NCBI GenBank assembly: GCA_938091475.1
Contig: CALLJI010000173.1
Span: forward strand, 1 to 9,507
Origin: an uncultured Caldimicrobium sp.
GTDB lineage: Bacteria > Desulfobacterota > Thermodesulfobacteria > Thermodesulfobacteriales > Thermodesulfobacteriaceae
Direction of reading: 5' to 3'
DNA: 9,507 nt
The notes beneath the pieces are model-generated. The model was given only the letters and a program-made list of their open reading frames with translations, ran no database searches and was not told the origin of the DNA. How positions within the stretch are numbered: the first letter of the stretch is position 1; every line of letters begins with the position of its first letter. A program made the translations under genes and the position numbers. Below, piece by piece: positions 1 to 8,903 of this stretch.

Positions 1-945
1 GAAGCCATAGAAAAATCAAGATGTGTAAAAATGACTACAGCCTTTACCTTTGGAAACATTGAAATTGCTCACAAAGATAAAGCTGAAAAGATTAGAATAG
101 ATGGTGTACTTACTAATTATTTAATAGCTAATAATTGGAATCTTCTGAAAGGGAGATTTTTTACAGAGGAAGATATAAGGAATTTGAATAAAGTGGCTGT
201 GATGGGCTATGAGGTAGCCAAGAGATGGGGTGGTGACAACATACTTGGTCAAAAAATTAGAATTCAGGGGCAATATTATACGGTAATAGGTATCCTTGAA
301 AAAAAGGGAAGTATTGGGCATTTTCCTTTAGATGAGCGTGTCTTTGTCCCCCTAACCACAGCACAAAGAAGAATTTTTAACCAAGATTATATCAGAGGAA
401 TTAAAGTCATTCTCTACGAAAATTCTAATTTAGAAAACTGTGCTCAACAAATTAGAAAAATTCTAAGGAAGAGGCATAAACTCCATGGAATTGCTCCAGA
501 TGATTTTCGCATCATTACTCCAGACTTAGTGGTTGCAAGACATACCGCTACTGCCAAAACTCTTAGTACCTTTTTATTAGCTATAGCTATCATAAGTCTT
601 ATTATTAGTGGTGTAATAATTATGAATTTAATGATGGCAAGTGTAGAGGAAAAAGCTGGAATTATTGCCCTAAGAATTGCTGTAGGTGCCTCCTCGAGAG
701 ATATCATAAAACACTATCTTATTATGGCACTCCTTATTGCCTTTATTAGCGGAGTCATTGGTTGGATTTTAAGCCTTCTTTTAATGGCTTTGCTTTCCCT
801 TTTAACTTCCCTTAAACCCCTTTTTTCTTGGGGAACTTTCCTCTTAAGTTTGCTTTTTTCTACTATAACTTGCATTGTTTTTAGCATCTTCCCAGCCTAC
901 AGAGCCACCAAAATAGATCCAGCCATCTTGCTGAAAAGTTTGTAA
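1..945 (+). CDS. MacB/FtsX-family ABC transporter permease, 3' part (N-terminus outside window)
   Basis: The frame is open from base 1, so the 314 codons seen are the C-terminal part of a longer protein (MacB-type permeases are usually about 400 residues). The missing part should hold the first transmembrane helix. Numbering from window base 1, residues ~10-180 form an extracytoplasmic domain with the MacB core pattern 'GRFFTEEDI', 'VAVMGYEVAKR' and 'GQKIRIQGQYYTVIGIL'. Three strongly hydrophobic segments follow at ~188-213, ~238-270 and ~278-300, matching the FtsX domain. The loop after the first carries 'EEKAGIIALRIAVGAS', the family's coupling motif (usually E-x-GIRkAlGA). The end, 'PAYRATKIDPAILLKSL', is the typical PA-x-A-x-x-dP-x-x-L tail. 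The family exports macrolides, lipoproteins or peptides, or works with MacA-like adaptors; the substrate cannot be told here. The ATPase partner is not in view and should lie upstream. An ATG at 31 is internal and not the real start. Confidence 0.88.
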   Translation, partial: EAIEKSRCVKMTTAFTFGNIEIAHKDKAEKIRIDGVLTNYLIANNWNLLKGRFFTEEDIRNLNKVAVMGYEVAKRWGGDNILGQKIRIQGQYYTVIGILEKKGSIGHFPLDERVFVPLTTAQRRIFNQDYIRGIKVILYENSNLENCAQQIRKILRKRHKLHGIAPDDFRIITPDLVVARHTATAKTLSTFLLAIAIISLIISGVIIMNLMMASVEEKAGIIALRIAVGASSRDIIKHYLIMALLIAFISGVIGWILSLLLMALLSLLTSLKPLFSWGTFLLSLLFSTITCIVFSIFPAYRATKIDPAILLKSL

Positions 946-1035
946 AAGATTATTCTGAAAGAAGGCCACAATATTGGGGCAAGGCAAGCCAAATTAGTTT
1001 CTTGTAAGGGCGATTCACAAATCGCCCCAAAATTT

Positions 1036-1060
1036 GTAGGGGCACGGCATCGCCGTGCCC
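1036..1060 (+). repeat. Perfect palindromic unit, copy A of a 28-nt exact repeat
   Basis: A GTAGG head is followed by a perfect 9-bp inverted repeat GGGCACGGC / GCCGTGCCC around the loop ATC (1040-1060). The 28 bases 1034-1061 recur exactly, in the same orientation, at 1860-1887. The perfect identity, against the decayed neighbouring units, suggests recent spread or maintenance by gene conversion. Confidence 0.85.
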
Positions 1061-1076
1061 AGAGGGTTTTATCTGT

Positions 1077-1104
1077 AAGGGCTGGGCTTGCCCCAGCCCT
1101 TTTA
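1077..1104 (+). terminator. Possible intrinsic terminator after the ABC permease, made from a palindrome unit
   Basis: A 10-bp perfect stem, AAGGGCTGGG (1077-1086) / CCCAGCCCTT (1092-1101), closes a 5-nt loop CTTGC and continues into a short T run (TTTTATT). It lies about 130 bases beyond the permease stop. The shape fits a Rho-independent terminator with a weak U-tract. It is also one of the GTAG-headed repeat units, so the terminator role may be secondary or accidental. Confidence 0.4.
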
Positions 1105-1294
1105 TTGTGGGCAGCCGCAAGGACTGTCCCTATAGGTTTTGAATTCTTTAGGGCACAGCAAAACGAGCTCCTACCATTATAATTTTACTATAAATCTCAG
1201 AATTATACAATGTAGAAGTGGAAAGATATTCTAATTCTTCTTTAGATAAAAAAACACTGTGTTCTACATCACTTATGCTTGTGAACTGTTCTCT

Positions 1295-1645
1295 TTACTT
1301 ATAGGAATTTTCTTGCTTTTCGTGGTCTATTTTTATGCCTTTATTAACTAACCAGTTGAGAAATTGATGTAATCTTGCCTTTGGTAGATTATTAAGCCTA
1401 TAAAAAGAAGCGCGTAGTGAGGGTATTGGTAAATCTGTAAAAGTCTCTTTTGCTATGAGGCGAAGTTTTCTATAGCTTAATTTTTGTGAGACCTTTAAAA
1501 TTAATAAAAAAAGAATTAGCTCTTCTGGGTATTTGCTTGGTCTTCCCCTCTTTTGTTTTTCTGGTGGATTTTCACTGTAGAATTGTTTGACAAGTGTGTA
1601 AAGTTCCTCTGGTTTGATGGCACTTAAGTTTTTCTGGTCCATCAT
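1295..1645 (-). pseudogene. Transposase fragment, N-terminal part only (IS4/IS5-like)
   Basis: This 116-codon frame resembles the N-terminal DNA-binding part of DDE transposases of the IS4/IS5 type. It has a basic AT-hook-like 'KRGRPSKYPEEL' (about residues 32-43), then a helical segment 'LLILKVSQKLSYRKLRLIA' and 'LRASFYRLNNLPKARLHQFL'. Full enzymes run to about 300 residues or more with a DDE catalytic core. Here the frame stops at TAA right after 'ENSYK', and no D-D-E region follows. The same frame stays open for another 48 codons past the TAA (down to 1148), but that stretch shows no catalytic motif I recognise. I read it as a deletion remnant of an insertion sequence. A small stand-alone DNA-binding protein is the alternative. 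ATG at 1645 is used here; a second ATG follows directly. Confidence 0.55.
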
Positions 1646-1653
1646 TTTAAGCT

Positions 1654-1681
1654 ATTATATCATAATTTGAAAATGTTGCAA
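1654..1681 (-). promoter_or_regulatory. Consensus-like promoter for the transposase fragment
   Basis: On the minus strand the -35 is TTGCAA (1681-1676) and the -10 is a perfect TATAAT (1659-1654), separated by 16 bases. The ATG at 1645 begins only 8 bases after the -10, so the transcript would be leaderless or nearly so. No Shine-Dalgarno sequence is visible. A 9-bp inverted repeat, ATTTGAAAA (1665-1673) / TTTTCAAAT (1688-1696), surrounds the -35 box and could be an operator or transposase binding site. Confidence 0.6.
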
Positions 1682-1799
1682 ACTTACTTTTCAAATATCG
1701 TATCAATATTTTAAGTGGAACACAAGGAGTGCAGTATGTTTAACCTCAATGGTTTTGTTTAGAATGGATTTGCAAGCTATGCCCTCTTTTGTTTGTATC
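1682..1799. other. Intergenic stretch without recognised gene
   Basis: Between the transposase promoter and the second palindrome cluster I see no frame with a start, ribosome binding site and credible protein. The right arm of the promoter's inverted repeat ends at 1696. The motif GTGGAACACAAG (1715-1726), read on the minus strand, matches CTGTGTTCTAC at 1257-1267 in a TGTGTTCyAC core. These could be decayed terminal inverted repeats of the insertion sequence, but the match is short. Confidence 0.4.
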
Positions 1800-5206
<3,407 letters not shown>

Positions 5207-5240
5207 AGAAGTCTCCCCTAATTTTCAACTCAGAAACGAT

Positions 5241-5423
5241 TTAGACCTCTCCCTCTTCCTTTTTAACCTGGGTAGCTCTACCACATCCACCTCTTCTTTC
5301 CTCGTTACCCTCACCCGGAGGTGTAGGAAAATGTCAGGTAGGTATCCCAGCTTTTGGAAGGATATATCTTGAGAGTAAACCAAGAATAATAAGGCATAAA
5401 ATTAATACCAAAATTTCCCACAT
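5241..5423 (-). CDS. Small membrane protein with in-frame UGA, candidate selenoprotein (60 aa if UGA is read as Sec)
   Basis: The ATG (5423-5421) has an excellent ribosome binding site, AGGGAGG (5433-5439), 9 bases away and directly behind the gltX stop. The first 29 codons encode a single transmembrane segment (~3-22, LVLILCLIILGLLSRYILP) and then 'KAGIPT'. Next comes TGA (5336-5334). The frame then continues for 30 codons to TAA (5243-5241): 'HFPTPPGEGNEERRGG', then CGRATQVKKEEGEV. The codons there look like the neighbouring genes (AGA for Arg, GGT/GGA, GAG). With UGA as selenocysteine the product is 60 residues, with U30 and a downstream C47 in a Gly-Cys-Gly context. The gap to trpS falls from 127 to 34 bases, in line with the tight operon. 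If UGA is a stop, a 29-residue peptide ends at 5334. I recognise no family. UGA does serve as a normal stop for kdsB and amrB here. Confidence 0.5.
5296..5336 (-). promoter_or_regulatory. Possible bacterial SECIS-like hairpin after the in-frame UGA
   Basis: Downstream of UGA (5336-5334) the mRNA can form a lower stem UUUCCU (5330-5325) / AGGAAA (5302-5297). An upper stem CCUC (5321-5318) / GAGG (5312-5309) closes a CGGGU loop (5317-5313). The loop starts 16 bases after UGA and has G as its second base. As I recall the rule, bacterial SECIS loops lie about 16-37 bases from UGA with a G in the first two loop positions. A competing fold (CACC/GGUG with a UCCG loop) lacks that G, so support is moderate. 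Confidence 0.35.
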
Positions 5424-5439
5424 TTGTCTCAACCTCCCT

Positions 5440-6825
5440 TTATTTAATAGCCTTCATTAATCTTAACTTTACCTTTTCTTTACCAAGAAATTTCATTACT
5501 TCAAAGAGTGGAGGGCTAACAGTCTTTCCAGTAAGAGCAATTCTTAGAGCTTGAGCTAAATCCTTTAATTTAACCCCAGAATTCTCAGCAAAACCTCTAA
5601 AATACCTTTCTATGGCCTTTTCATCCTCCAAGTCAAGTTTCTCAAGATCTTCTATCAATGCCTTTATAAGTGGCTTGGTATGAGCATTAATAAATTTTTT
5701 CTTGGCTTCTTCGTCATATTTCAACTCTTCAAGGAAATAAAAATCAATCATCTCAGCCATTTCTTTTAAGGTTTTCACTCTAACCCTTACACTCTCAATG
5801 ATCTTTAATAGGTAATCCTCGCTATAGTTAGAAATGGGATAGGCAGAAAGAAAAGGTTTTAGGTGAGGTAAAATCCTTTGCGTTTCCAAATTCTTTAACC
5901 AATAGGCATTGAAAGTTAGAAATTTTTCAGGGTCAAAACGTGCCGGGGAGAGATTAACCCGATTGAGTTCAAATTTTTCTATTAATTCCTCTAAGGTAAA
6001 ATATTCTTGATCCCCATACCCCCATCCCAGCCGAGCCAAATAGTTAATCACTGCTTCGGGAAGATATCCTTCCTCTTTGTATTCCAAAATAGACTTTGCT
6101 CCATGTCTTTTAGAAAGCCTTGCTCCATCAGGACCAAGTACCATAGGAATATGGGCAAAATAGGGTAGATCAACTCCTAAAGCCTGATATATAAGTAGCT
6201 GTTTTGGGGTATTAGAAATATGATCATCTCCTCGTATAATATGGGTAACTCCCATAGTGAGATCGTCAATTACTACTGCAAATTGATAAGTAGGGGTTCC
6301 ATCGGAGCGCAAAATAATAAAATCATCCACTTCTTCTGGTGGAAAAACAATTTTTCCTCTCAGGAGATCCTCAAAAATTATTTCCTCCTCTTCAGAAACT
6401 TTAATTCTTAATGCTCTTCCTGGCCCTGGTGGAAGCTTTTTTTCTCGGCAAAGACCTTCATAGCGAGGTTTTAACCCCTTCTCTAAAAGGGCCTTCTTTC
6501 TCTCTTCTAAAAACTCCTTAGAACATTCACAATAATAGGCTTTTCCTTCTTCATAAAGTCTCTTTGCATATTCTTGATAAAGCTCTAAGCGTTCACTCTG
6601 AAAATAGGGGCCTTCGTCCCAAAGGAGACCTAACCATTCCAAAGCCCTCTTTATTGAATCTACATACTCTTCTTTAGATCGTTCTCTATCCGTGTCTTCA
6701 AAACGCAAAATAAATTTACCATTATGATGTTTTGCAAAAAGATAATTAAAGAGTGCAGTTCTTGCACCTCCTAAATGGAGATGTCCCGTAGGACTCGGGG
6801 GAAATCTTGTTACTACCTTTTCCAA
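5440..6825 (-). CDS. gltX: Glutamyl-tRNA synthetase (TTG start)
   Basis: This class I synthetase charges tRNA-Glu, also the first step toward tetrapyrroles where the C5 pathway is used. It has 461 residues, normal for the bacterial enzyme. The HIGH region is 'SPTGHLHLGGARTALFNYLF' (11-30) and the KMSKS-type loop is 'ARLSKRHGA' (235-243). 'RFEDTDRERS' and 'IRGDDHISNTPKQ' are family hallmarks. The zinc-site residues known from E. coli are kept as C99, C101, Y122 and C126. The start is TTG (6825-6823). It gives an N-terminus beginning right at the conserved 'VVTRFPPSPTG', and AGGAGG (6838-6833) lies 7 bases upstream, overlapping the amrB stop codon. This implies translational coupling with amrB. 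Whether it is discriminating or also charges tRNA-Gln cannot be read from the sequence by eye. Confidence 0.96.
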   Translation of the reverse strand: MEKVVTRFPPSPTGHLHLGGARTALFNYLFAKHHNGKFILRFEDTDRERSKEEYVDSIKRALEWLGLLWDEGPYFQSERLELYQEYAKRLYEEGKAYYCECSKEFLEERKKALLEKGLKPRYEGLCREKKLPPGPGRALRIKVSEEEEIIFEDLLRGKIVFPPEEVDDFIILRSDGTPTYQFAVVIDDLTMGVTHIIRGDDHISNTPKQLLIYQALGVDLPYFAHIPMVLGPDGARLSKRHGAKSILEYKEEGYLPEAVINYLARLGWGYGDQEYFTLEELIEKFELNRVNLSPARFDPEKFLTFNAYWLKNLETQRILPHLKPFLSAYPISNYSEDYLLKIIESVRVRVKTLKEMAEMIDFYFLEELKYDEEAKKKFINAHTKPLIKALIEDLEKLDLEDEKAIERYFRGFAENSGVKLKDLAQALRIALTGKTVSPPLFEVMKFLGKEKVKLRLMKAIK

Positions 6826-6832
6826 ATTATAC

Positions 6833-6838
6833 CCTCCT
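6833..6838 (-). promoter_or_regulatory. Ribosome binding site that fixes the TTG start of gltX
   Basis: AGGAGG on the minus strand shares a base with the amrB TGA (TGAGGAGG) and lies 7 bases before the gltX TTG. No ATG occurs at a suitable distance. This supports TTG initiation and coupling of gltX to termination of the upstream gene. Confidence 0.8.
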
Positions 6839-7653
6839 CAATATATAATAATACCTCCGTATCCCACTACCGCAGAATAATCTCCCGTTATATCTCCTGA
6901 AGTAGCATAGGCAATGAGTTCAGCTCCTGATGCTTCAAGCTCCTTTGTAGCCACAATTAAAGTGCTCACAGGTAAAACTCCACACATACTAATCCTATTT
7001 TCAAAAACAACCCTCATTAAACCCTCTTCAGACAATTTTAAGATTTCTTCAATAACTAAGCTATCCTTTTTTTCTGCAAGGCTCTGTGGTTCATAGTGGC
7101 TGAAATCAGAACTTGCCACAATCACTACCTCTTTTTCTTCCAGAGAAGTATAGTCATCTATAGCTTCTGCAATGGCTTTCCCTAAACTCTTAATTTCCTC
7201 CAAATCAAGCTCCATTAATACTATGGGCACAATTTCTACTTTTTCGTTTAAATATTGCAAAAAGGGAATTTGCACTTCTAGGGAGTGTTCTCTTAAATGT
7301 GCCAATGTATCCTCCAACACTAAAGGGCATTTTTCCTTTATAAGTTGATTTAAATCTTTATTGATTTGGACCTCTCCAAGGGGTGTGATAAAACTTTCTC
7401 CATTATATAGAGACACCCTTTCTCCAAGACCCGTGTGATTAGGACCTAAAAGGATAGCTACATCAGGAGGTTCTACTCTCCCATATACTTTGCCAGCTAC
7501 TCTACCTGAATACATATAACCTGCGTGAGGTACTACTATCCCAAGGGCAGAAATTTTTTCTTCACTTTCCTCAACCAGTTCCTCTAATTGGGTGGCAAGC
7601 AAATATTTGTCTCCAGGATAAAAATATCCTGCTACTGCTGGTTTTCTCTTCAT
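6838..7653 (-). CDS. amrB: MEMO-family protein (AmmeMemoRadiSam system protein B)
   Basis: This 271-residue protein matches the MEMO1/COG1355 family along its whole length. Motifs in order: 'RKPAVAGYFYPGD' (3-15), 'VPHAGYMYSG' (41-50), 'LLGPNHTG' (68-75), 'EHSLEVQIPFLQ' (122-133), 'ASSDFSHY' (180-187), 'MCGVLPV' (223-229) and 'TSGDITGD' (251-258). The fold resembles class III ring-opening dioxygenases. Candidate metal ligands by comparison with human MEMO1 are H43, H73 and C224, with D183 and H186 nearby. The biochemical role in bacteria is unsettled; the gene is often found with AMMECR1-like and radical-SAM partners (systems A and the radical enzyme), neither of which is in this window. Start ATG 7653 has AAAGGAG (7659-7665) 5 bases upstream and overlaps the kdsB stop as ATGA, so the two are translationally coupled. 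Confidence 0.92.
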   Translation of the reverse strand: MKRKPAVAGYFYPGDKYLLATQLEELVEESEEKISALGIVVPHAGYMYSGRVAGKVYGRVEPPDVAILLGPNHTGLGERVSLYNGESFITPLGEVQINKDLNQLIKEKCPLVLEDTLAHLREHSLEVQIPFLQYLNEKVEIVPIVLMELDLEEIKSLGKAIAEAIDDYTSLEEKEVVIVASSDFSHYEPQSLAEKKDSLVIEEILKLSEEGLMRVVFENRISMCGVLPVSTLIVATKELEASGAELIAYATSGDITGDYSAVVGYGGIIIY

Positions 7654-8381
7654 TCTCTCTCCTTTAGGCTTTTTATATATTCTAAATCTTCTGGAGTATC
7701 CACTTCAGGAAAATCCTTTGGAACAATGGTGACAGCAATCTTATAACCATTTTCAAGTGCTCTTAACTGCTCTAACTTTTCTGCTTGTTCTAACTCCCCC
7801 TGCTCTAATCTCACAAAGGTGTCTAAAAAACTTTTTTTGTAAGCGTATACTCCCAAATGTTTTAAATATATAGGTTCTTTCCCAGAAGCTCTGTGAAAGG
7901 GGATAGGACTTCTTGAAAAATACAAAGCACACCCTCTTTTGTCTAAGACTACCTTTACTTTATTTGGATTGTGTAGATCAGGCTTATTTTTAATAGGTGT
8001 AGCTAAAGTTGCCATAGTTATATCGGAATTTAAAATAAGAGGTTTTATAAGAGGAGAAAGATACTCTGGAGGAAATAAGGGTTGATCCCCCTGAAGATTG
8101 ATTATAAGATCCTCATCTTCAAAACCAAGAAGATTCACTGCTTCTGCAACCCTATCTGTCCCAGAGGGATGAACTCCTGTCATAACTGCCTTTCCACCAA
8201 AATTTACGACTGTATCAAAAATTCTCTTATCATCGGTAGCAACATAAACCTCTTTTAACCCTGTGGCTAATGCTCTTTCATAGACATGTTGGATCAAAGG
8301 TTTTCCCCATAATTTTACCAGAGCTTTACCTGGAAAGCGTTGGGACCCATAGCGCGCTGGAATTATAATTACTTGTCTCAT
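7650..8381 (-). CDS. kdsB: 3-deoxy-manno-octulosonate cytidylyltransferase (CMP-Kdo synthetase)
   Basis: KdsB activates Kdo with CTP to CMP-Kdo, which feeds the lipopolysaccharide inner core in the cytoplasm; its presence implies a Gram-negative outer membrane. The 243 residues are the usual length. Signatures: the nucleotide-binding start 'IIIPARYGSQRFPGKAL' (5-21), 'YVATDD' (46-51), 'HPSGTDRVAEA' (71-81), 'NLQGDQPL' (95-102, metal-binding D100), 'SRSPIPF' (156-162), 'KHLGVYAYKK' (174-183) and 'EVDTPEDLE' (226-234). The ATG at 8381 is right for the family because the conserved strand begins at residue 4. No strong Shine-Dalgarno sequence is seen before it, which would fit initiation on a short leader. 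It is the first gene of the kdsB-amrB-gltX-microprotein-trpS operon. No convincing -35/-10 pair was found upstream. Confidence 0.95.
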   Translation of the reverse strand: MRQVIIIPARYGSQRFPGKALVKLWGKPLIQHVYERALATGLKEVYVATDDKRIFDTVVNFGGKAVMTGVHPSGTDRVAEAVNLLGFEDEDLIINLQGDQPLFPPEYLSPLIKPLILNSDITMATLATPIKNKPDLHNPNKVKVVLDKRGCALYFSRSPIPFHRASGKEPIYLKHLGVYAYKKSFLDTFVRLEQGELEQAEKLEQLRALENGYKIAVTIVPKDFPEVDTPEDLEYIKSLKERE

Positions 8382-8469
8382 AAGTTAAATATTAATCTAT
8401 CTTTTCCAAATTAAAAGTGTCTGCGCCCTATAAGCTGGTTTTACCTTGTATTCTATAGAGAAGTACATT

Positions 8470-8762
8470 GTAGGGGCTCCTCTTTCTGTGCTCAAAAGAT
8501 CTAAACAATGTAGGGGCAAATCACGATTTGCCCAAAGAATACAAAAAAGTAGGGGCTCAGCATGCTGAGCCCAAAAGGTTTGAATGTTTAAATCGTAGGG
8601 GAAATTCAAGAATTGCCCCAAAATCCAAAAACCTGCAGGGGTGCCCCTTGCGGGTGCCCAAGGAGTCGTAGGGGCAGATTACGATCTGACCCAAAAATTT
8701 GGCGATTCGTGAATCGCCCCTACAATTTGACTATTTGGGCACAGCGGTGCGGAGCCCCTTAC
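8470..8762. repeat. GTAG-headed palindrome cluster 3 (eight REP-like units)
   Basis: Eight units fill the space between divergent kdsB and infB. Plus-oriented: 8470-8493 (decayed GGGGCTCC...CTGTGCTC); 8510-8533 (GGGCAAATC-AC-GATTTGCCC); 8549-8572 (perfect 20-bp palindrome at 8553-8572); 8595-8619 (AAATTC-AA-GAATTG, one mismatch); 8635-8659 (GGGTGCCC-CTTGC-GGGTGCCC); 8668-8692 (CAGAT...ATCTG with one bulge). Minus-oriented, ending CCCCTAC or CCCCTTAC: 8700-8723 (GGCGATTC-GT-GAATCGCC); 8737-8762 (GGGCACAGC-GGT-GCGGAGCCC). Four stem words here recur in clusters 1 or 2. Reading frames crossing the cluster on either strand are repeat artefacts. Confidence 0.85.
8549..8572 (+). repeat. Perfect 20-bp palindrome unit
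   Basis: After the GTAG head comes GGGCTCAGCATGCTGAGCCC, a gap-free self-complementary palindrome. It is the most symmetric unit in the window and its stem word occurs only once here. Confidence 0.85.
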
Positions 8763-8903
8763 AAACAAACCCATTTGGACAGAACATATCACACCCCTTA
8801 TGAGACATTTTAAAATAGTAACCACACACAACCCCAAAGACCCTTGAATTTTATAACTTTGAGATTAAGATTATTAAAATCTCTAATAGGAGTCTAGTTA
8901 TTA

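Larger units (their letters stand above)
1004..1173. repeat. GTAG-headed palindrome cluster 1 (five REP-like units)
   Basis: Five short palindromes lie in 170 bases after the ABC permease. Plus-oriented units (head GTAG or GTAA at the left): 1004-1028, stem GGGCGATT/AATCGCCC; 1036-1060, stem GGGCACGGC/GCCGTGCCC with an ATC loop; 1075-1101, stem AAGGGCTGGG/CCCAGCCCTT. Minus-oriented units (CCCTA or CCTAC at the right): 1109-1132, GGGCAGCC-GCAA-GGACTGTCCC, decayed; 1151-1173, GGGCACAGC...GAGCTCCTAC, decayed. No protein-coding signal is visible. A GTAG tetranucleotide 5' of a GC-rich imperfect palindrome is the known layout of REP elements moved by RAYT (Y1/HUH) transposases. That these units are REPs is inference from this layout. 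Confidence 0.8.

Noticed and set aside
121..707. Two minus-strand frames inside the ABC permease (121-321, 444-707)
   Set aside because: Antisense shadows of a clearly coding frame, with no ribosome binding sites or family resemblance.
1148..1294. Continuation of the transposase through the TAA at 1295-1297
   Set aside because: The frame stays open for 48 codons but shows no DDE catalytic motif and runs into a palindrome unit. It is likely chance or decayed sequence.
5207..5439. tRNA gene or T-box leader in the gltX-trpS gap
   Set aside because: No cloverleaf or T-box consensus could be assembled; the stretch is better explained by the small open frame with the in-frame UGA.
6220..7096. Plus-strand frames inside gltX (6220-6411) and amrB (6914-7096)
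   Set aside because: Antisense shadows of strongly conserved genes.
8397..8621. 74-codon minus-strand frame before kdsB
   Set aside because: Mostly made of cluster 3 repeats, with no start signal and no recognisable family.
8613..8813. 66-codon plus-strand frame before infB
   Set aside because: Also translated repeat units (GAPCGCPRSRRG-type); it starts within one palindrome and crosses three more.
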